Both the position numbers and the translations under genes were made by a program. Below are positions 23,147 to 35,900 of a stretch of DNA of 64,000 bases, piece after piece. The notes beneath the pieces are model-generated. The model was not told where the DNA came from. It did no database searches and worked only from the letters and a program-made list of their open reading frames with translations. The DNA is from Inonotus obliquus (Eukaryota > Basidiomycota > Agaricomycetes > Hymenochaetales > Hymenochaetaceae). Within the stretch, counting starts at the first letter, position 1. Every line of letters starts with the position of its first letter. The stretch is taken from assembly GCA_032164295.1 (NCBI GenBank), contig JAJHTX010000002.1, positions 1,550,001-1,614,000 of the forward strand, in the 5' to 3' direction.

Positions 23147-24097
23147 ATGGTGCGTTCGTATGATGTCTGCGAATCTCTCAATTTTGCTGAAGTCTTCGTT
23201 TGTTTGGTGTTTATGCAGAGTGATAACGCAGGTAGACGCGTTCAACCCTATCCTCAACAAGTCCCAACTCTGACTATGCTTTATCTTTTTAACGTATCAA
23301 CGCTACCTTTCTTGGATCAAACCAACTGGCATCATCGTTACCGCTGCAAATAACAACACCATCTTCCTCGTATCCTCATATTCATAATCTACGAATGAAA
23401 CACAGAATACAAAGAAGCATTCGCCTTATTCGATAAAAAGGGTACAGGAGCGGTCCCACGAGAGACTTTGGGAGATCTCTTGAGAGCTTTAGGACAAAAT
23501 CCTACTCAAGCAGAGGTAGCGGAGATTGTTGCTAATGCTCCTAGGGACGGTACGTCTTTGATTCTCTCTCTTTGACCGATCAAATACGAATGGGTTGAAC
23601 TGACTGATTCGTTTTTGGTTTGGGGTTTGATTCCGATTTGGGTGCTGCATTTGTTATGCGAATAGTTGATTATAAGACGTTCTTGACGATTCTGAACCGA
23701 CCAGACGGGTTTAAGCCTGCTGGGACTGCTGGTACGTCCACCTATATCCCTCTCCATTGCCACCTTACGAGCACCTGTCTAACCACGCACAATACAATCA
23801 ACGTCTATAACTCTACTCGAACAGAGGAATTCATCCGAGGGTTCCAAGTCTTCGACCGTGAAGGGAACGGTGTCATCGGCGCTGGAGAACTACGTTACGT
23901 CCTCACTCAACTCGGGGAGAAAATGACAGATGAGGAAGTTGACGAGTTGCTGAAGGGCATTCAAATTGGACCGTACGTCGTATTCTTATATCCTCCCTAT
24001 TCCCATAACATCTGACTCGAAATCTCCTCTGCGAACGTTCATTAGGGATGGCAACGTTAACTACGAGAGCTTCGTCCGTACGATTCTCACTCAGTAG
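23147..24097 (+). CDS. CDC4: EF-hand myosin light chain, Cdc4-type
   Basis: This is a homologue of fission-yeast Cdc4, the essential light chain of type II myosin at the cytokinetic ring. Six exons give 141 aa, exactly the size of the S. pombe protein: 23147-23149, 23219-23231, 23406-23549, 23666-23731, 23825-23972 and 24046-24097. Exon 1 is only the ATG, followed at once by GTGCGT. Landmarks are [82 protein letters not shown] and [14 protein letters not shown]. The EF-hand loops are degenerate ([24 protein letters not shown]), as in non-calcium-binding light chains. The very short first two exons were placed by matching the known MS-type N-terminus, so they are slightly less sure than the rest. 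Confidence 0.92.
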
Positions 24098-24324
24098 TTT
24101 CCTGTCTCTTTTCTCGGTCTTGCAACAAACGAACAATTGTACTCTTCTATATACACGCGATGGGATATTTGAGTGATTAGACAAGAATTGATGTTCTATA
24201 AGGTATAAGATAACTACTTGGGAATGTAAGAGGCTGAATCTATCCATCCGTCCATAACCAAATCCCATCTGCTGGGTAGAACGTCGGCAACGCGAGGTTG
24301 CAAGCCCAAACGGTAGTTAATGTA

Positions 24325-25892
24325 TTACTCTTCCTCAGTATCGTAATCACTATCACCGTCACCCTGATTCTGCGTGGTTCCTGGGACGAGTGCTCGACCA
24401 GGAATAGTCTCCAACACCAGCTGAGCACCTCCTCGTAAGCCGTCAATCGAAGACAACAACGTAGAAGCCGACCAAGGTACTTCCCGACGTGGGTATGAAA
24501 GTGCAAGTTTGAAGGACCAATGCTCCTCGGTTATCCCTCTCTCATCTGAAGTAAAGCCCGCTGGAGGCGAGGTTGGATCCTCAGATGGAGAGAGGTCTTT
24601 GGGGATGAGTTGGGCTGCGACGAAGACGTACAAAGACGTCACGGATGAATCTGGCGTGAAGTAGCGGACTTGACGTTGCCCGTCTGGGAATCTCACACCA
24701 AAGCGAATGGAATCCTTGTCAGGAGTGTCATCGGGTTTGAGTAACGCTCGTCGAGCATAGCGATACCACAATAACCTATTAGCCTCCCGAGCTTCCCGTT
24801 CCTCCTGTGCTCGTCTTCGCTCTTCCTCCTCACTCGCTCGAATCAGCTCCTGCATCTCTATTTCCTCCTTCTTGCGTTTTTCTTCCTCCATCTTCTTGAC
24901 AACTCGTGCGCGATCTTGTTCTGCAGCACGCGCAAAGGCGGCATCTTGTTCTTCCCGAAGACGTCGCTCTGCAGCTCGTTCCGCTGCAGCTGCACGTAAA
25001 CGTGCGAGGAATGGCGTTACGCGGGGTAATAGGGAGTTTGAAAGATGTAAGCAAAGAGCGCGAGGTGATGTAGGTCCAAGCTCCGATGTGGGAAGATTAG
25101 CATCATTGGGGGAGGAAGGTCCTTGATGCCGAGATAGAACAGTGAGAATGGGTGCTTCGGAGCTATGGGATCCTCTACGCGGCTGTAAACCAACGAATGC
25201 GACAAAGGGATATGTCGTAGCCCCGAGTTTCTGCGAGGCTAGAAGTATGACATGAGTGAAGATAAACCCTCTGACGAGGTCCGTCGACTACGTACCTTGG
25301 TAGGCCTCATAGTCCCTAACATCTCCTCCCCACACAATGAAGTCATTAGATTTCATAAGCTTGTTGAATTCTGGATCAACCAGCGTTGTCCTATGAAATG
25401 TTTAACTTGAGTTTGGAAATGAACACTGCAGCATCTTTCTCACCTCTTGAAATCTGGAACGTCTTCGTGCTCTTCACTGACAATAACCACGCACAACAAC
25501 CGCGTATCTCTTTGAGACTCCCTGAGCGCACTCTCATAGCTTCCCAAATAGAATTCAGGAATTAAAGCACGAGTCGCACGGGCGCTTTCCGTACGTCTAC
25601 TCAGAGTGCTAGGTCCGGGTCCTGCCTGCGCTTCCATGCCACTCGCACTTATACCAAGTCCAACACCAACATCACTTAAACGACTCTCTCGAATAGCCCC
25701 TGTCTCCTCTTCAAGCTCACGCACCCATCGATCTGCAACACTTGCAGCATCACCAGCGACGTTCCGCCTGTTCGAGCTAGGCAGCCACGTATAGAAATAA
25801 AGAAAAATACGCTGAATCGTGCCCAGAGATGTTGTGAGTGGGTAGAGAAGAATGCGGACGAGTGCGCCTAGGAGTTTCGCTATTGAGGTCAT
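24325..25892 (-). CDS. FAF2: UBX-domain ERAD protein, FAF2/UBXD8-like
   Basis: FAF2 (UBXD8; Ucp10 in S. pombe) is an ER/lipid-droplet hairpin protein that recruits Cdc48/p97. Three exons give 485 aa: 25892-25444, 25390-25296 and 25238-24325. Domain order is: an N-terminal hydrophobic hairpin (about residues 2-37), a UAS thioredoxin-like domain (from IPEFYLGSYESAL through DFIVWGGDVRDYEAYQASQKLGATTYPFVAFV), a long charged coiled coil (about 240-335, rich in E/R/K/A), and a C-terminal UBX domain (RFGVRFPDGQRQVRYF ... GGAQLVLETIPGRALVP). The family's usual N-terminal UBA domain is not encoded; only about 138 bp separate this start from the divergent CWF19L1 gene. An acidic tail (DGDSDYDTEEE) ends the protein. 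The start is the first ATG before the hairpin. Confidence 0.87.
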
Positions 25893-26030
25893 GAGAGTTT
25901 GTGTGGATGGTGACGAACAGAAAGAGGTGCTGGCGGGATCAGATCCAAGGCAAGGACAAGTGAGCGGCACTTTCCACGCTTTCGAGGCGCGTTTGGTGTC
26001 CGACGCGAACTACAGAACGTGACCAACAAC
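25893..26030. promoter_or_regulatory. Short divergent promoter between FAF2-like and CWF19L1 genes
   Basis: These 138 bp separate two ATGs on opposite strands, so both promoters and 5'UTRs must overlap here or extend into coding sequence. No TATA box is evident. The bidirectional nature is inferred from position only. Confidence 0.5.
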
Positions 26031-28771
26031 ATGCCTTCCTCCACGACCACGGCAGCACCGACAACAGTAAAAATGTAAGGACGCGTTCCCTATCCAAGGT
26101 CTACTATAATTCTAATGCAAACACACTTTACAGACTGACTGTTGGCCCTGCTGTCGGAGCTATTCGAGATCTGTTCACGAAAGTCAAAACTATTGACGCG
26201 AAGCATGGAAAATTCGACCTCGTCATCTGTGTTGGCGACTTTTTCGGCTCACCAGACGGTGAAAAGGTGTCCAAAGAAGTGGATGAACTACTGCGGGGCG
26301 AAATTGAAGGTGTGCTGATATTACCACTAAGCTGATGCACGAGACGCTCATCAACCATTTCCGTAGTGCCTCTCTCATGTTACATCATGCAAGGAGACAC
26401 CCCAATTCCCCATGCTGTAATCCAAAAGTATGCCGACGCAGGAGGGGAGATATGCAAGAACTTATTCCTGTTGAGTAAGAAATTCCAGGTGCTATGACTG
26501 AATTATGCCGACCGGTCCTCTAGGTAAATCGGGTGTTCTAACTACCTCGAACGGCTTGCGAATAGCCTGCCTTGGAGGACGATATGACGAGCAAGCCTAC
26601 TCTTTTGCTAATGCCGCTCTAGTATGCCTTTCGTCTATTTCAGCAGCAACGGGCAGCTTACTACGATTGTAGGGATTCTCGGATCCATACTTCTCTGCTC
26701 AAACGGTGGAGAAACTAATCACAAGCATAACCACCACATCTTCCACATTAAACTCCAAATCCTCATCCCTCGCTGATATCCTCAAATCCTCAACAACATC
26801 ACACCTTGTTGACATTTTTATAAGCCATGTCTGGCCAGCGTCGATTACTCGGGCGTCGGCCTCTCCAGCTCCCAACATCAACGGAGTAATAGCGGCGGAT
26901 GAAATTGTCCGGAAAGCTAAACCCAAGTATCATTTTAGTGTTGGTACTGGGGAGCCTCCGCAATTCTGGGAGCGCGAACCTTATGTGTGGGATGATGAAG
27001 CTGGAAGAGTATCGCGATTTGTTGCTCTTGGTTCATTTGGGGGAAAGCACGGAACGGGCAAGAAACCCAGAGTAAGCTTAGTCCAGGCTAAATAACACAT
27101 TGTTTCTCTGGCTTATCTTCATTACAGTGGTTCTATGCATTCTCGATTACACCCGGGTCTTCATCATTAGCTGCACAGACAAACCCCACAAATGCGACTA
27201 CAAATCCATTCACTTCAACAACATTCTCTGGGGCGTCATCCGTAAAACGACCAGCTGAGATGGACGAAATTGATAATTTCATTTTTGGAGCGATAACTCA
27301 ACCCGTGGCTAAGAAAGCTCGATCTGGTAGGATTCTAAATACATCTATCGTGCTACTGTTTTCTGAAGGTAAATCATAGAAAAGACTGAAGGCGGGAAGC
27401 CTCCACCGGGTTACAAGTGCAAAGTTTGTGAATCGTCAGAGGTGAGTATGCTTCTGACGACCGAGCATATATCCTACTGATGTGCTTCTTTAGCACTTCA
27501 TAACCGACTGTCCAGAACGAAGTAAGCCTCCAGAAGGCTACATCTGTAAAATCTGCAACACAGTAAGTTTCATCTCTTCTCTCATTTGGCTGTTCTGTCG
27601 TATACTGTTTTTGTAGTCCGGTCATTTTATCCGCGACTGCCCCGAGAAGAATGCGACAGGGGATACAGGAGGGCGAAAACCACGACCTGGATACGTTTGT
27701 CGAGCGTGTGGGAGTGACGCGCATTTAGTACAAGATTGTCCCGTCGCTACTCAAGGGAGACATGAACGAGAACAGAGGGGAAGGCATAGGCAGCCACCTC
27801 GTGAAATTGCCCGTAAGTGTTCCATCCGAGACCGAGACATGGCACACCGTCTGTCTGTATTGTATTGAATCGTTGAATTGGTAGCTGGCGAATGTTGGTT
27901 CTGTCTATCAAACCCAAGCGTCGCGTAAGTACAGATATCTACCTCCCATCCCAAAGTACATATACTAATACCAGCTACAGAAAGCACCTCCTCGTCTCAA
28001 TCGGCTCCGAATGCTACCTCACCCTCCCAAAAGGTCAAATCATACCAACCGGTTCACACTCAAACCCCGACATCTCCAAAATTCCCGGCGGAGGACACGT
28101 CCTCATCGTCCCCATAACACACTACCCAACTCTTTCTTCAATGCCTCCAGACCTCTCGATACCAATAATAGGCGAAGTCGAAACATACAAGTCAAACCTC
28201 CGAGCATTCTACACATCATTCAATTCCTTACCCGTCTCGTTCGAAGTTGGCATTTTATCAGGTCGTGGAGGACATGCTCACGTTCAAGTTATACCTATTC
28301 CGTTTAGTCTAGTCGAAAGAGTTGATGAGGTGTTTAGAGATGAGGGTAGGAAATTTGGGATTGAGTTTGCTGAAGATGGAGAAGCTGAGAAGGTTTTGGA
28401 GAGCTGTTCGGGAGGAAGAGGGAATTATTTTAGGGTTGATTTACCGGATGGTAGGAAGATGGTGCATTTGATCAGTCAGGAGGTACCGTTCAGTATCCAA
28501 TTTGGGAGGTAAGTCTTTTTTGTTCTTTTCATTCTCGTTTCTCCCCTCTTGCCCCAGTCCCTCCTTCAGTCTTCAGAGACTTCCCCCATTTCCGCATTAT
28601 CCTACCCTTATCTAACTAAACCATACCCCTCACAGACAAGTCATATGCAAACTCCTCAACGTACCAGACCGATCCGACTGGAAAGCATGTTCTCAAACGC
28701 AAACTGAAGAACGCTCAGACTCTCAAGCGTTTAAACAAGCTTTTGCACCTTTTGATTCTACCCAAACTTAA
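26031..28771 (+). CDS. CWF19L1: CWF19L1/Drn1-type protein (CwfJ domain, CCHC knuckles)
   Basis: Relatives (yeast Drn1, S. pombe Mug161, human CWF19L1) associate with the lariat-debranching enzyme and the intron-lariat spliceosome. Twelve exons give 684 aa: 26031-26074, 26134-26309, 26367-26474, 26524-26621, 26673-27071, 27128-27326, 27380-27441, 27494-27562, 27617-27812, 27885-27924, 27981-28508 and 28636-28771. The N-terminal third is a metallophosphoesterase-like fold (ILTVGPAVGAIRDLF, CVGDFFG, LSCYIMQGDTP, GLRIACLGGRYDE, DIFISHVWP). Next are three CCHC zinc knuckles (CKVCESSEHFITDC, CKICNTSGHFIRDC, CRACGSDAHLVQDC). The CwfJ C-terminal domains then start at GECWFCLSNPSVAKHLLVSIG, with HVLIVPITHYP and a histidine-triad-like GGHAHVQVIPIP. 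The number of knuckles may be variable in the family. Confidence 0.92.
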
Positions 28772-29480
28772 TTGTGTCCTCGTGATGGTGGTATTATCGC
28801 GGATTCCTATTGATGTTTTATTTTTCCCGATGATTTACCCCCCCTCCTGAAGTCGTGCTTGTATCGTAGTTGCGTGTATGCAGCTTAGCAGCGCCGATGT
28901 CGACGAATGAGGGTTTCCTGCCAAGATACGAGGAACGAGCGTTTAATCCAAGAGGTTCGGAACAGTAGCGGGGTCTGGTCGCTTGGCGGAATCCACGAAT
29001 AGATCTACACCAGCGTCTATCGGTATACACATCTAGACGCTAATCTGAGTCGCCTCAGAGATTGGCGCCCTGGCCCTTCGAACAGGCGTCTAAGGATAAT
29101 AAACGCCCGCGTTTAACAGCAGTCAAAATCATTCCGTTGTCGATCAAGGGGATCTGTTGGCGCTTATCTCTATGTCTCAGATCATCAGAACCACTCAATC
29201 TTGCCTCCGTCATCTCTGGCCTGATAAAACGAAAGATATATCATAGATTATAGAGCGAGACATGTAACACGCAAGATGATCAGTATCATGAATAAGTCAA
29301 GAAAAGGGGGATCAGCCAGATGGCTCTGAAATCGGTTGAGAGATCGAGAATGGAGAAACGATGAAAGAATGAATGAGTGATACTTCAGATAAAGGACAAA
29401 GGGCTCAAAGGGGAGCATAGGTATAGTTGCACAAATCTGCCACACTTTTCAAGATACCCAGACTATATGAATGCGTCAAT
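28772..29480. other. Tail-to-tail intergenic region
   Basis: This lies between the 3' ends of CWF19L1 (+) and the Vcx1-type gene (-). The homopolymer AT runs near 28800-28840 fit polyadenylation signals. No gene, repeat or RNA is recognised. Confidence 0.45.
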
Positions 29481-31676
29481 TCACCTCTGAGGTAGAAATA
29501 GGGCAATATGCTCACATGCTAAGGCTATCACCATGTACAGGACGACCAGCCTGCATACTAGTCAACAATATTGCCTGACGACGATAAAGAACGACTTACA
29601 TGAGGCCTTCCATGTAATTTGACTTGCCATCCCTAGAAGAAGCATTTAGATAGGCCATGAAGTAAAGCGGAACAACGCACATAACCATTAGATTCACAAG
29701 CACCACAGATACAAACAGAGTAATGGTCTACAGAACACAAATCAGCGGCGATGATAATGAATATAAAGATAAAATCCAAACCTCGAAATCGGCAAAGAAT
29801 AATGTGAGCTCATGGCCGGATCTGAGAAAATAAAATTAGCGTTCCGGTCCGAAAGGATTCTATTATTAGACTAACATCCAGCCAACAATGACGAGGAGCG
29901 GGATAACCAATGTTGCGATTTGCTGATACCATATTTGTCAGCGCCGTCCTCGACAAATCACGGTACAAGTCACGCACGATTGAACTGCCAACACAAATCC
30001 CAATAGTGAGTTCGGTCTTATTCTTCATGGCCATCCAGACCGCAGTGACATGTTCTGCGGCGTTTGCAACGATGGGGAGAAGTATGATTCCTATGAAGGC
30101 CTTGGGAATGTGGTATTTTTCTGCTGTCTCCTCGATCGAAGCAACCACTAGACAGATGTTCGGGGTCAATCCGATGACGCATGAAGTATGAGATAAAAGA
30201 CGCACGATAATCCGCGCAGAAAGATGTTACAACGGTAGAGAGTAAGAGTCTTGGGTTCGGAGAGACTCAGATAAAAGTAGGACGAATAAGGACTTCTACA
30301 TACGCTGTGCAGGACGCAACGACACTCATCCTTGTGATCTCAGGTTCCGGGTGCCGTAGCTCTCCAGTTTCGGGGTCTTCCTCTGTGTGGTCGGTCACAA
30401 AGTAATCGTGGTGGGAGTTCAGCTGTTACGAAAGGCACGATCAGCAACTTGGTGAATCTTAATTCAAGCATTCACGAGCACACCTGGAAATTGAGATATG
30501 CGACATAGACTATGAGCAGCAAAATTGCCGTCCCGCGCGATATGGCTAGCAGACCCACTCGTGATGGGTCACGGGAGGGTAGCATGTCCCCATCATCCAT
30601 GAAGACAGAGAAGAGATTGCTCGATTCGTTATCATCATTGCTAAAGGGTCCTTCTGAATTCTTGGAGCTGTGATAAGCGGCGGGAATAACCAGCGCTGGT
30701 GGAGGCGCAGAATTTCTTCAATGGGTCTTTCCTTTTAGAATAAAAGAAAACATACTTATGCAAGCCAGTGTCATAAGCTAATGTTTGACATGTAGTCAGG
30801 CGCGTGAACAAGAGGATTGAGGCGAAGACTTACCGAGGCTGAACTTTAAAACGTCATTCGTAATCAGCCTGGGTTGGGCACATAGCTGGTTGAAATTTTC
30901 TTACGCTTGGGCGCCGGTTTCTTGAAATCGGTTTTCCCTTCGCGAATAGCCACCTAAAGATGAGATGGTGAGAGGCTGCACAAGCGGTCTATACCAAATT
31001 GGGTGGTACATACCAGCCAAAAAGGAACAGCCCAAGACAAGCAGTAGGTTCGACAGGATAGAACCCAGCATCTTTTGTCCGTTATAATCAAAACTTGTGG
31101 CTGGTTTACTTAGTCATGCTTACAGATGTTTGGACAATGCGGATTTGATCTTGTAAGCGCAGATTAGACAGCCGCCCTGAGAGGGAACAAAGAAACCTAC
31201 TTTGAAGCAGAGCTGCTACACCGACAATAATCTCGACAGCATTCCCGAATGAAGCGTTCAAAAGACCAGAGAGTGTTTCGCCAAGTTTGTGGGAAAGCTG
31301 GTCTGTGGCGTCACCTAAAAGCTATAGATAGGCGTGGCGACGTCAGTGTACGGACGTCGTCGGGGGGTATGTGTGAGACACAAGAACAAACCTTTGCCAA
31401 AGGCATAATTGCGATGAAAGAAAATAAGAACCTAAGACCAGCATCCCAGTCAAGCCAGTGACTAAGAAAGCTGAAGGGAACGAAAAGGAGTAGGACGTTG
31501 AGCCAAGAACCAAAGAGGAAAAACTTGTAAGATTCGGCCCATGATGGCTCTCCCTCTGCCTTTACAGTCCTCAAGAAACGCCTTGGGAGAGACAAGTGGG
31601 CAGCATCACCGTTTCGGGTTGAGCCATTGCCATTGATTAAGGAAGTGCGCTCGCTGGGAGCAAGAGAGTGGGACAT
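29481..31676 (-). CDS. VCX1: Vacuolar Ca2+/H+ exchanger, Vcx1/CaCA family
   Basis: Vcx1-type CaCA antiporters move Ca2+ into the vacuole in exchange for protons. Fifteen exons give 466 aa: 31676-31392, 31321-31201, 31149-31124, 31071-31014, 30953-30905, 30843-30834, 30777-30756, 30695-30484, 30422-30304, 30249-30206, 30147-29978, 29922-29876, 29821-29782, 29727-29600 and 29550-29481. The two cation-binding repeats are clear: GLLNASFGNAVEIIVGV in the first half and LLPIVANAAEHVTAVWMAM in the second. Other landmarks are MLGSILSNLLLVLGCSFLAGG, LMTLACITLVIPAAYH, SFCADYLVASIEETAEKY and VGWISGHELTLFFADFETI. About eleven hydrophobic segments are visible, with a central loop rich in D/S/N. One exon is only 10 nt (30834-30843). 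It lies just downstream, in the same orientation, of the PGAM-like gene. Confidence 0.93.
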
Positions 31677-31882
31677 GGATGCAAGTGATAAAGGAAGGTG
31701 AGTCTGGGGTTTACGAGGCTGTGTGTTAATGTTCAGAATCGGTTTGCGGTTCTAAATTGGGAAGGAAGCACGGTCCTGATGCACTGCCTCAATATAATCC
31801 CTATAAATATTATACCAGCGACATTACGTCATCTAATGTTAGTACAAGAACACATGGCCACACACAATATTTTTATTGTCCT

Positions 31883-32739
31883 TTATTTTCTAGTGGTATC
31901 TTCCACTCTCTCTGGTGGCAGCTCGTCTGCGTTTGAAGCCACCGCAGGCATCACAAGATGCGAAATATCCGCATATTTCTCCAATGTCCCTTGCTTGTCC
32001 CTTCGCATCGCAATCGTAGTTATCGACGTATTATAGCACGGATTCATAACCAGGTCCGGTGCTGGCTCCACTTTTCTCGTGTACACCAACTCGTTGGCCA
32101 GGGTCGCTATATATGCCCCATGCGAGACGACCAGGACATTGTATGGTTGCGTTTGAATTGGAAGTGTAGGCAGATGTCGCTCAATCGCATATACCCACCA
32201 GTTGATAGTACGACGAGCGAATCTGCTTCATATCAGAAGGATGTCAAAGGCGTGAAATAGGCGACGTACTCTCTCCCCGTCTCTACGGATTTAGGCAGTT
32301 TCTTCCTGTCATACGATCCTGCTTTGACACCAGACAATTCACCCATATTCTACATCTAAAGTTAGGAATCATTATGAAAAACGCTTAGAACAACTTACCC
32401 GTTCGCGAAGATGCTGGTCCTTGAATAGTTGCGTCCTGGGATGATGCGCTAGAAGGACTTCCGCAGTCTGGACAACAGAGCATTAGAGAGGTTGTGCCAC
32501 TCCCTGCGGCGTCACTCGTTACACACCTGGACGGTTCTCTTCAAATCACTGGAGAAGGCAATATCAAAGTCCACATTCTTTAGAGCCTCTGCACACAATT
32601 GAGCCTGAATGAAGCCCTCTTGATTTAACACCGTGTCCATCTGGCCCTGTATGATACCTGCTCTATTCTCATTGGTCTCTCCGTGGCGAACGAGATAAAC
32701 GCGCAGGACAGGGGCAGGACTAGAGTAGGATAGCGACAT
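31883..32739 (-). CDS. Histidine phosphatase, phosphoglycerate mutase family
   Basis: This belongs to the cofactor-dependent phosphoglycerate mutase/fructose-2,6-bisphosphatase-like branch of the histidine phosphatase superfamily. Four exons give 233 aa: 32739-32527, 32467-32399, 32349-32270 and 32222-31883. The catalytic LVRHGETNEN motif is at residues 16-25 (phospho-acceptor His19). SDLKRTVQTAEVLL, FKDQHLRERNMGELSG and the second histidine in VVSHGAYIATL follow. Its small size and the ERxxGELSG-type segment resemble general phosphatases or TIGAR-like proteins more than glycolytic mutase. The substrate is therefore not assigned. The start is the ATG just before YSSPAPVLRVYLVRHGE; 188 bp separate it from the divergent MAK21 start. 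Confidence 0.85.
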
Positions 32740-32927
32740 GGCAGTACAGAAGAGAGAGAGAGGACATCCCACTGCGTTTTCGTGATTGGTTGCAAACACA
32801 GAGAGAGAAGCGCTCGGCACAAACTTCGGCATGCTCTTTACCAGAACGTCGATCAGCTGCAGAACGCCGATCATCATCATGTCTGCGCGGATTCAAATCT
32901 AACCAGGAAGCAATTTTCCTCTCAACC
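32740..32927. promoter_or_regulatory. Short divergent promoter between PGAM-like and MAK21 genes
   Basis: These 188 bp separate two head-to-head starts. The position implies a shared promoter. No specific factor site is claimed. Confidence 0.45.
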
Positions 32928-35900
32928 ATGGCCCGAGTGCAACCACCTAAAAAGTCCACTCATGGTCCACCAAAAACCTCTAAAAGGCCTTCAGGAAGCC
33001 AGAATAAATCGAAGAAATCCAACAGAGAGGTTCCGGAAGTCAATAAATCAAAAGGAAAATCACGCCAACGACCAGATGGTCGGCCAGATAGTCTCAGAGA
33101 GGGTATACTTGCGTTAGGTGGAGACGAAGAAGATTACAAACTCTTGAATGGTGTGGATAGCGACGACAATGTGCTGATAACTAGTAATGACAAGAAAGAC
33201 GTGAGTAACTCGGTCAAGTGGTAGTTATGGCCTTCTGACACGATCCAAGCTTGCTTTAACCAAAAACCTGGAAAAGTTCATGAAAGGACTGGACTTCTCG
33301 TCCGTGAGGCCAAAAGACGTAGAAGAGGAGCTTGATGTGGAAGAGAGTGAGGATGAAGAAGGCGAGAGGATTGACGCGATTGAGTCTGAGTCTGAGTCTG
33401 GGAATGAGTCATCTGAGGCTACCCCGGATGGCGCAGAAGAAGGACAAGGAAAGAAGGGAACAAAGCAGAGTATTACAATACCAAAAGTCGGACCGAATAC
33501 ACGTTTGGTGAGTCACTCCCAACTCAGAAAGTGACCTTCGCCAGACTAATAATGAGTTTTCTTTCAGGTTGTTGAACCTACGCCGCAATGGTACACCCTC
33601 CTCCCTAATCTCCCTCGTGGTAAAACACCGTCTGGACCTCCATCACCACAAACGCTTTCTCAAAAACAATCGCACGCCTCCACACTGCACTCTTCAGAGC
33701 TCACAGCATACGGAAATGCAACATCCTCCAACAAACTCACCGCTTCCTCCTCAGACGCCGCCTTCCTTCAGAAAATTCTTACAAGTGGTACATTGAGCGA
33801 CCGACTTTCCGCACTGACACTTCTTGCGCAGAGTAGTCCGATACACAATACGCGCGCTTTAGAGACGTTGAGAGGGATGGCGAGTAAGAAAGGGAGGGAG
33901 GAGAGCTTGAAAGCTCTTAGAGCGATTTGTGATTGGTGGGTCGGAGGTGGGGCGCCTGATAGGAAGCTCAAGTAAGAGAGAAGAAAATATTTGCTTGTGC
34001 CGGGAGTTTATTTATTGCCTATTATGAAGGTACTTTATCGACCAACCACTCAATCATCCTGGCGTTACGGACAAACATCTCTTGTTATGGTTTTTCGAGG
34101 ACTGGCTGAAAAAGTACTTTTATACCATTCTCCAGACTCTCGAGGTATCCTTCTCCGCTCTGACCGATTACGCGTGGGACTAATGTCCTTCTCTCAGACT
34201 CTCTCCCTCGACCCCTTGCCATATGTCCGACTGCAGACAATGGGTTTGATCTTTACCCTTCTCAGGGATAAGCCAGAACAGGAGCAAAACCTTCTTCGTC
34301 TTCTCGTCAATAAACTTGTAAGCTCTTTACGTACTTCCCGAGCCTTCACTTGAGCTCACAGTTTTTCGATGTCTATAGGGAGACTCGGAGCGTTCTGTCT
34401 CCTCACGCGCGTCGTACCACCTCCTCCAACTCCTCCAAGCCCACCCATCTATGAAATCTGTTGTCGTACGCGAGATATCATCACTCGTTCTTAAACCTTC
34501 TCGTGGTAGTAGCGCTGCTACAGCTGGCACAAAGACCGCTTTGGGTGCTACGCATCTCAAGTTTACAGATACACCTTCAAAACCCGTTCCGAAACCCAAA
34601 GGCAAGACATATGATAAGAGCGACAAGAAAGATCTACAACAGGAACATTCGAGGTACTACGCATCTATCACGTTAAACCAAGTCATGCTCTCCACGACTG
34701 AAACGGATCGAGCCGTCGCCAAACAACTTATCAGTCTGTACTTCGAACTGTTCAAGGAGATTTTAGGCACACCTACGAAGTCGTCAGAAGGAAGTGAGAG
34801 AGGTGAAGATACTGAAAGTGTGATGGATCATTCTCGGTATGCGAAGGAGAAAAGGAAGAAACAGGAGGAGATGAAAGGTAAGGGTAAGAAGAAGGAAGAT
34901 GTGGAACGTGAAGGTTTTGCAGAAGTTGAAGATTCTAATTCGAAATTGATCTCTGCGATTTTGACGGGTGTGAATCGAGCGTTGCCATTCGCGAAAATGA
35001 GCTTGGAGGATGTCGAGTATGTACTTTTCATTTGCCGTTCCCTTGTCAAAGCTCAGGAGAGATAAATTAACCGCCTTCGTGCAGATTTAGCAAACACATT
35101 GATACGCTATTCCTCATCTCTCATAAATCCACATTCAACATCTCTCTCCAATCCCTCCGCCTCTTAATGCAAATCTGCCACTCCCTCAACTCGATTCCCT
35201 CATCAACTTCCTCTTCACTCTCCGCACTCTCTGTATCTATCACCGACAGGTACTACAGAACCCTATATACATCGCTCCAAGATACCCGTCTCAACACTTC
35301 CAACAAACACGCAATGTATCTGAACTTACTCCTGAAGTCATTGAAGATGGATACGAAAGTCGAGAGAGTAAAAGCGTTTGTGAAACGTTTTGTACAGTTA
35401 CTTGTTGGTGCTGGGAACGGATGCGCAGAGTTTGTTGCTGGTGGACTATATTTACTCGGCGAGGTATGTCTCTTGAATTGTCGTCCATCTATCAAGCATC
35501 TCTGTAGTGGTATATGCTCACCGATCGATTTAGCTCTGCAAAGCACAACCAGCTTTGAGTGAATTATTGAATAAGCCTCGACGTTCGGTAGGAAACGAAG
35601 TGGATTCAAAAGAGTATGACCCAAAGAAACGAGATCCTCAATACGCAAACGCAGGTTCTAGTCCACTATGGGAACTCGTTAGTACTTTTTCCTCTCTTCC
35701 CTTAGCCTCCTACATAATAAGTAATTTATCTTACTTTTTAGATTCCCCTCCTTTCACACTATCACCCAACAATCCGTCTCCACGCCTCCCAACTCCTCTC
35801 CGGTCAAGACCTAACATCAACCGCCGACCTCTCACTCAACACCCTCTCACATTTCCTCGATCGATTCGTATATAAAAACCCGAAGAAACTTGGACCTAGA

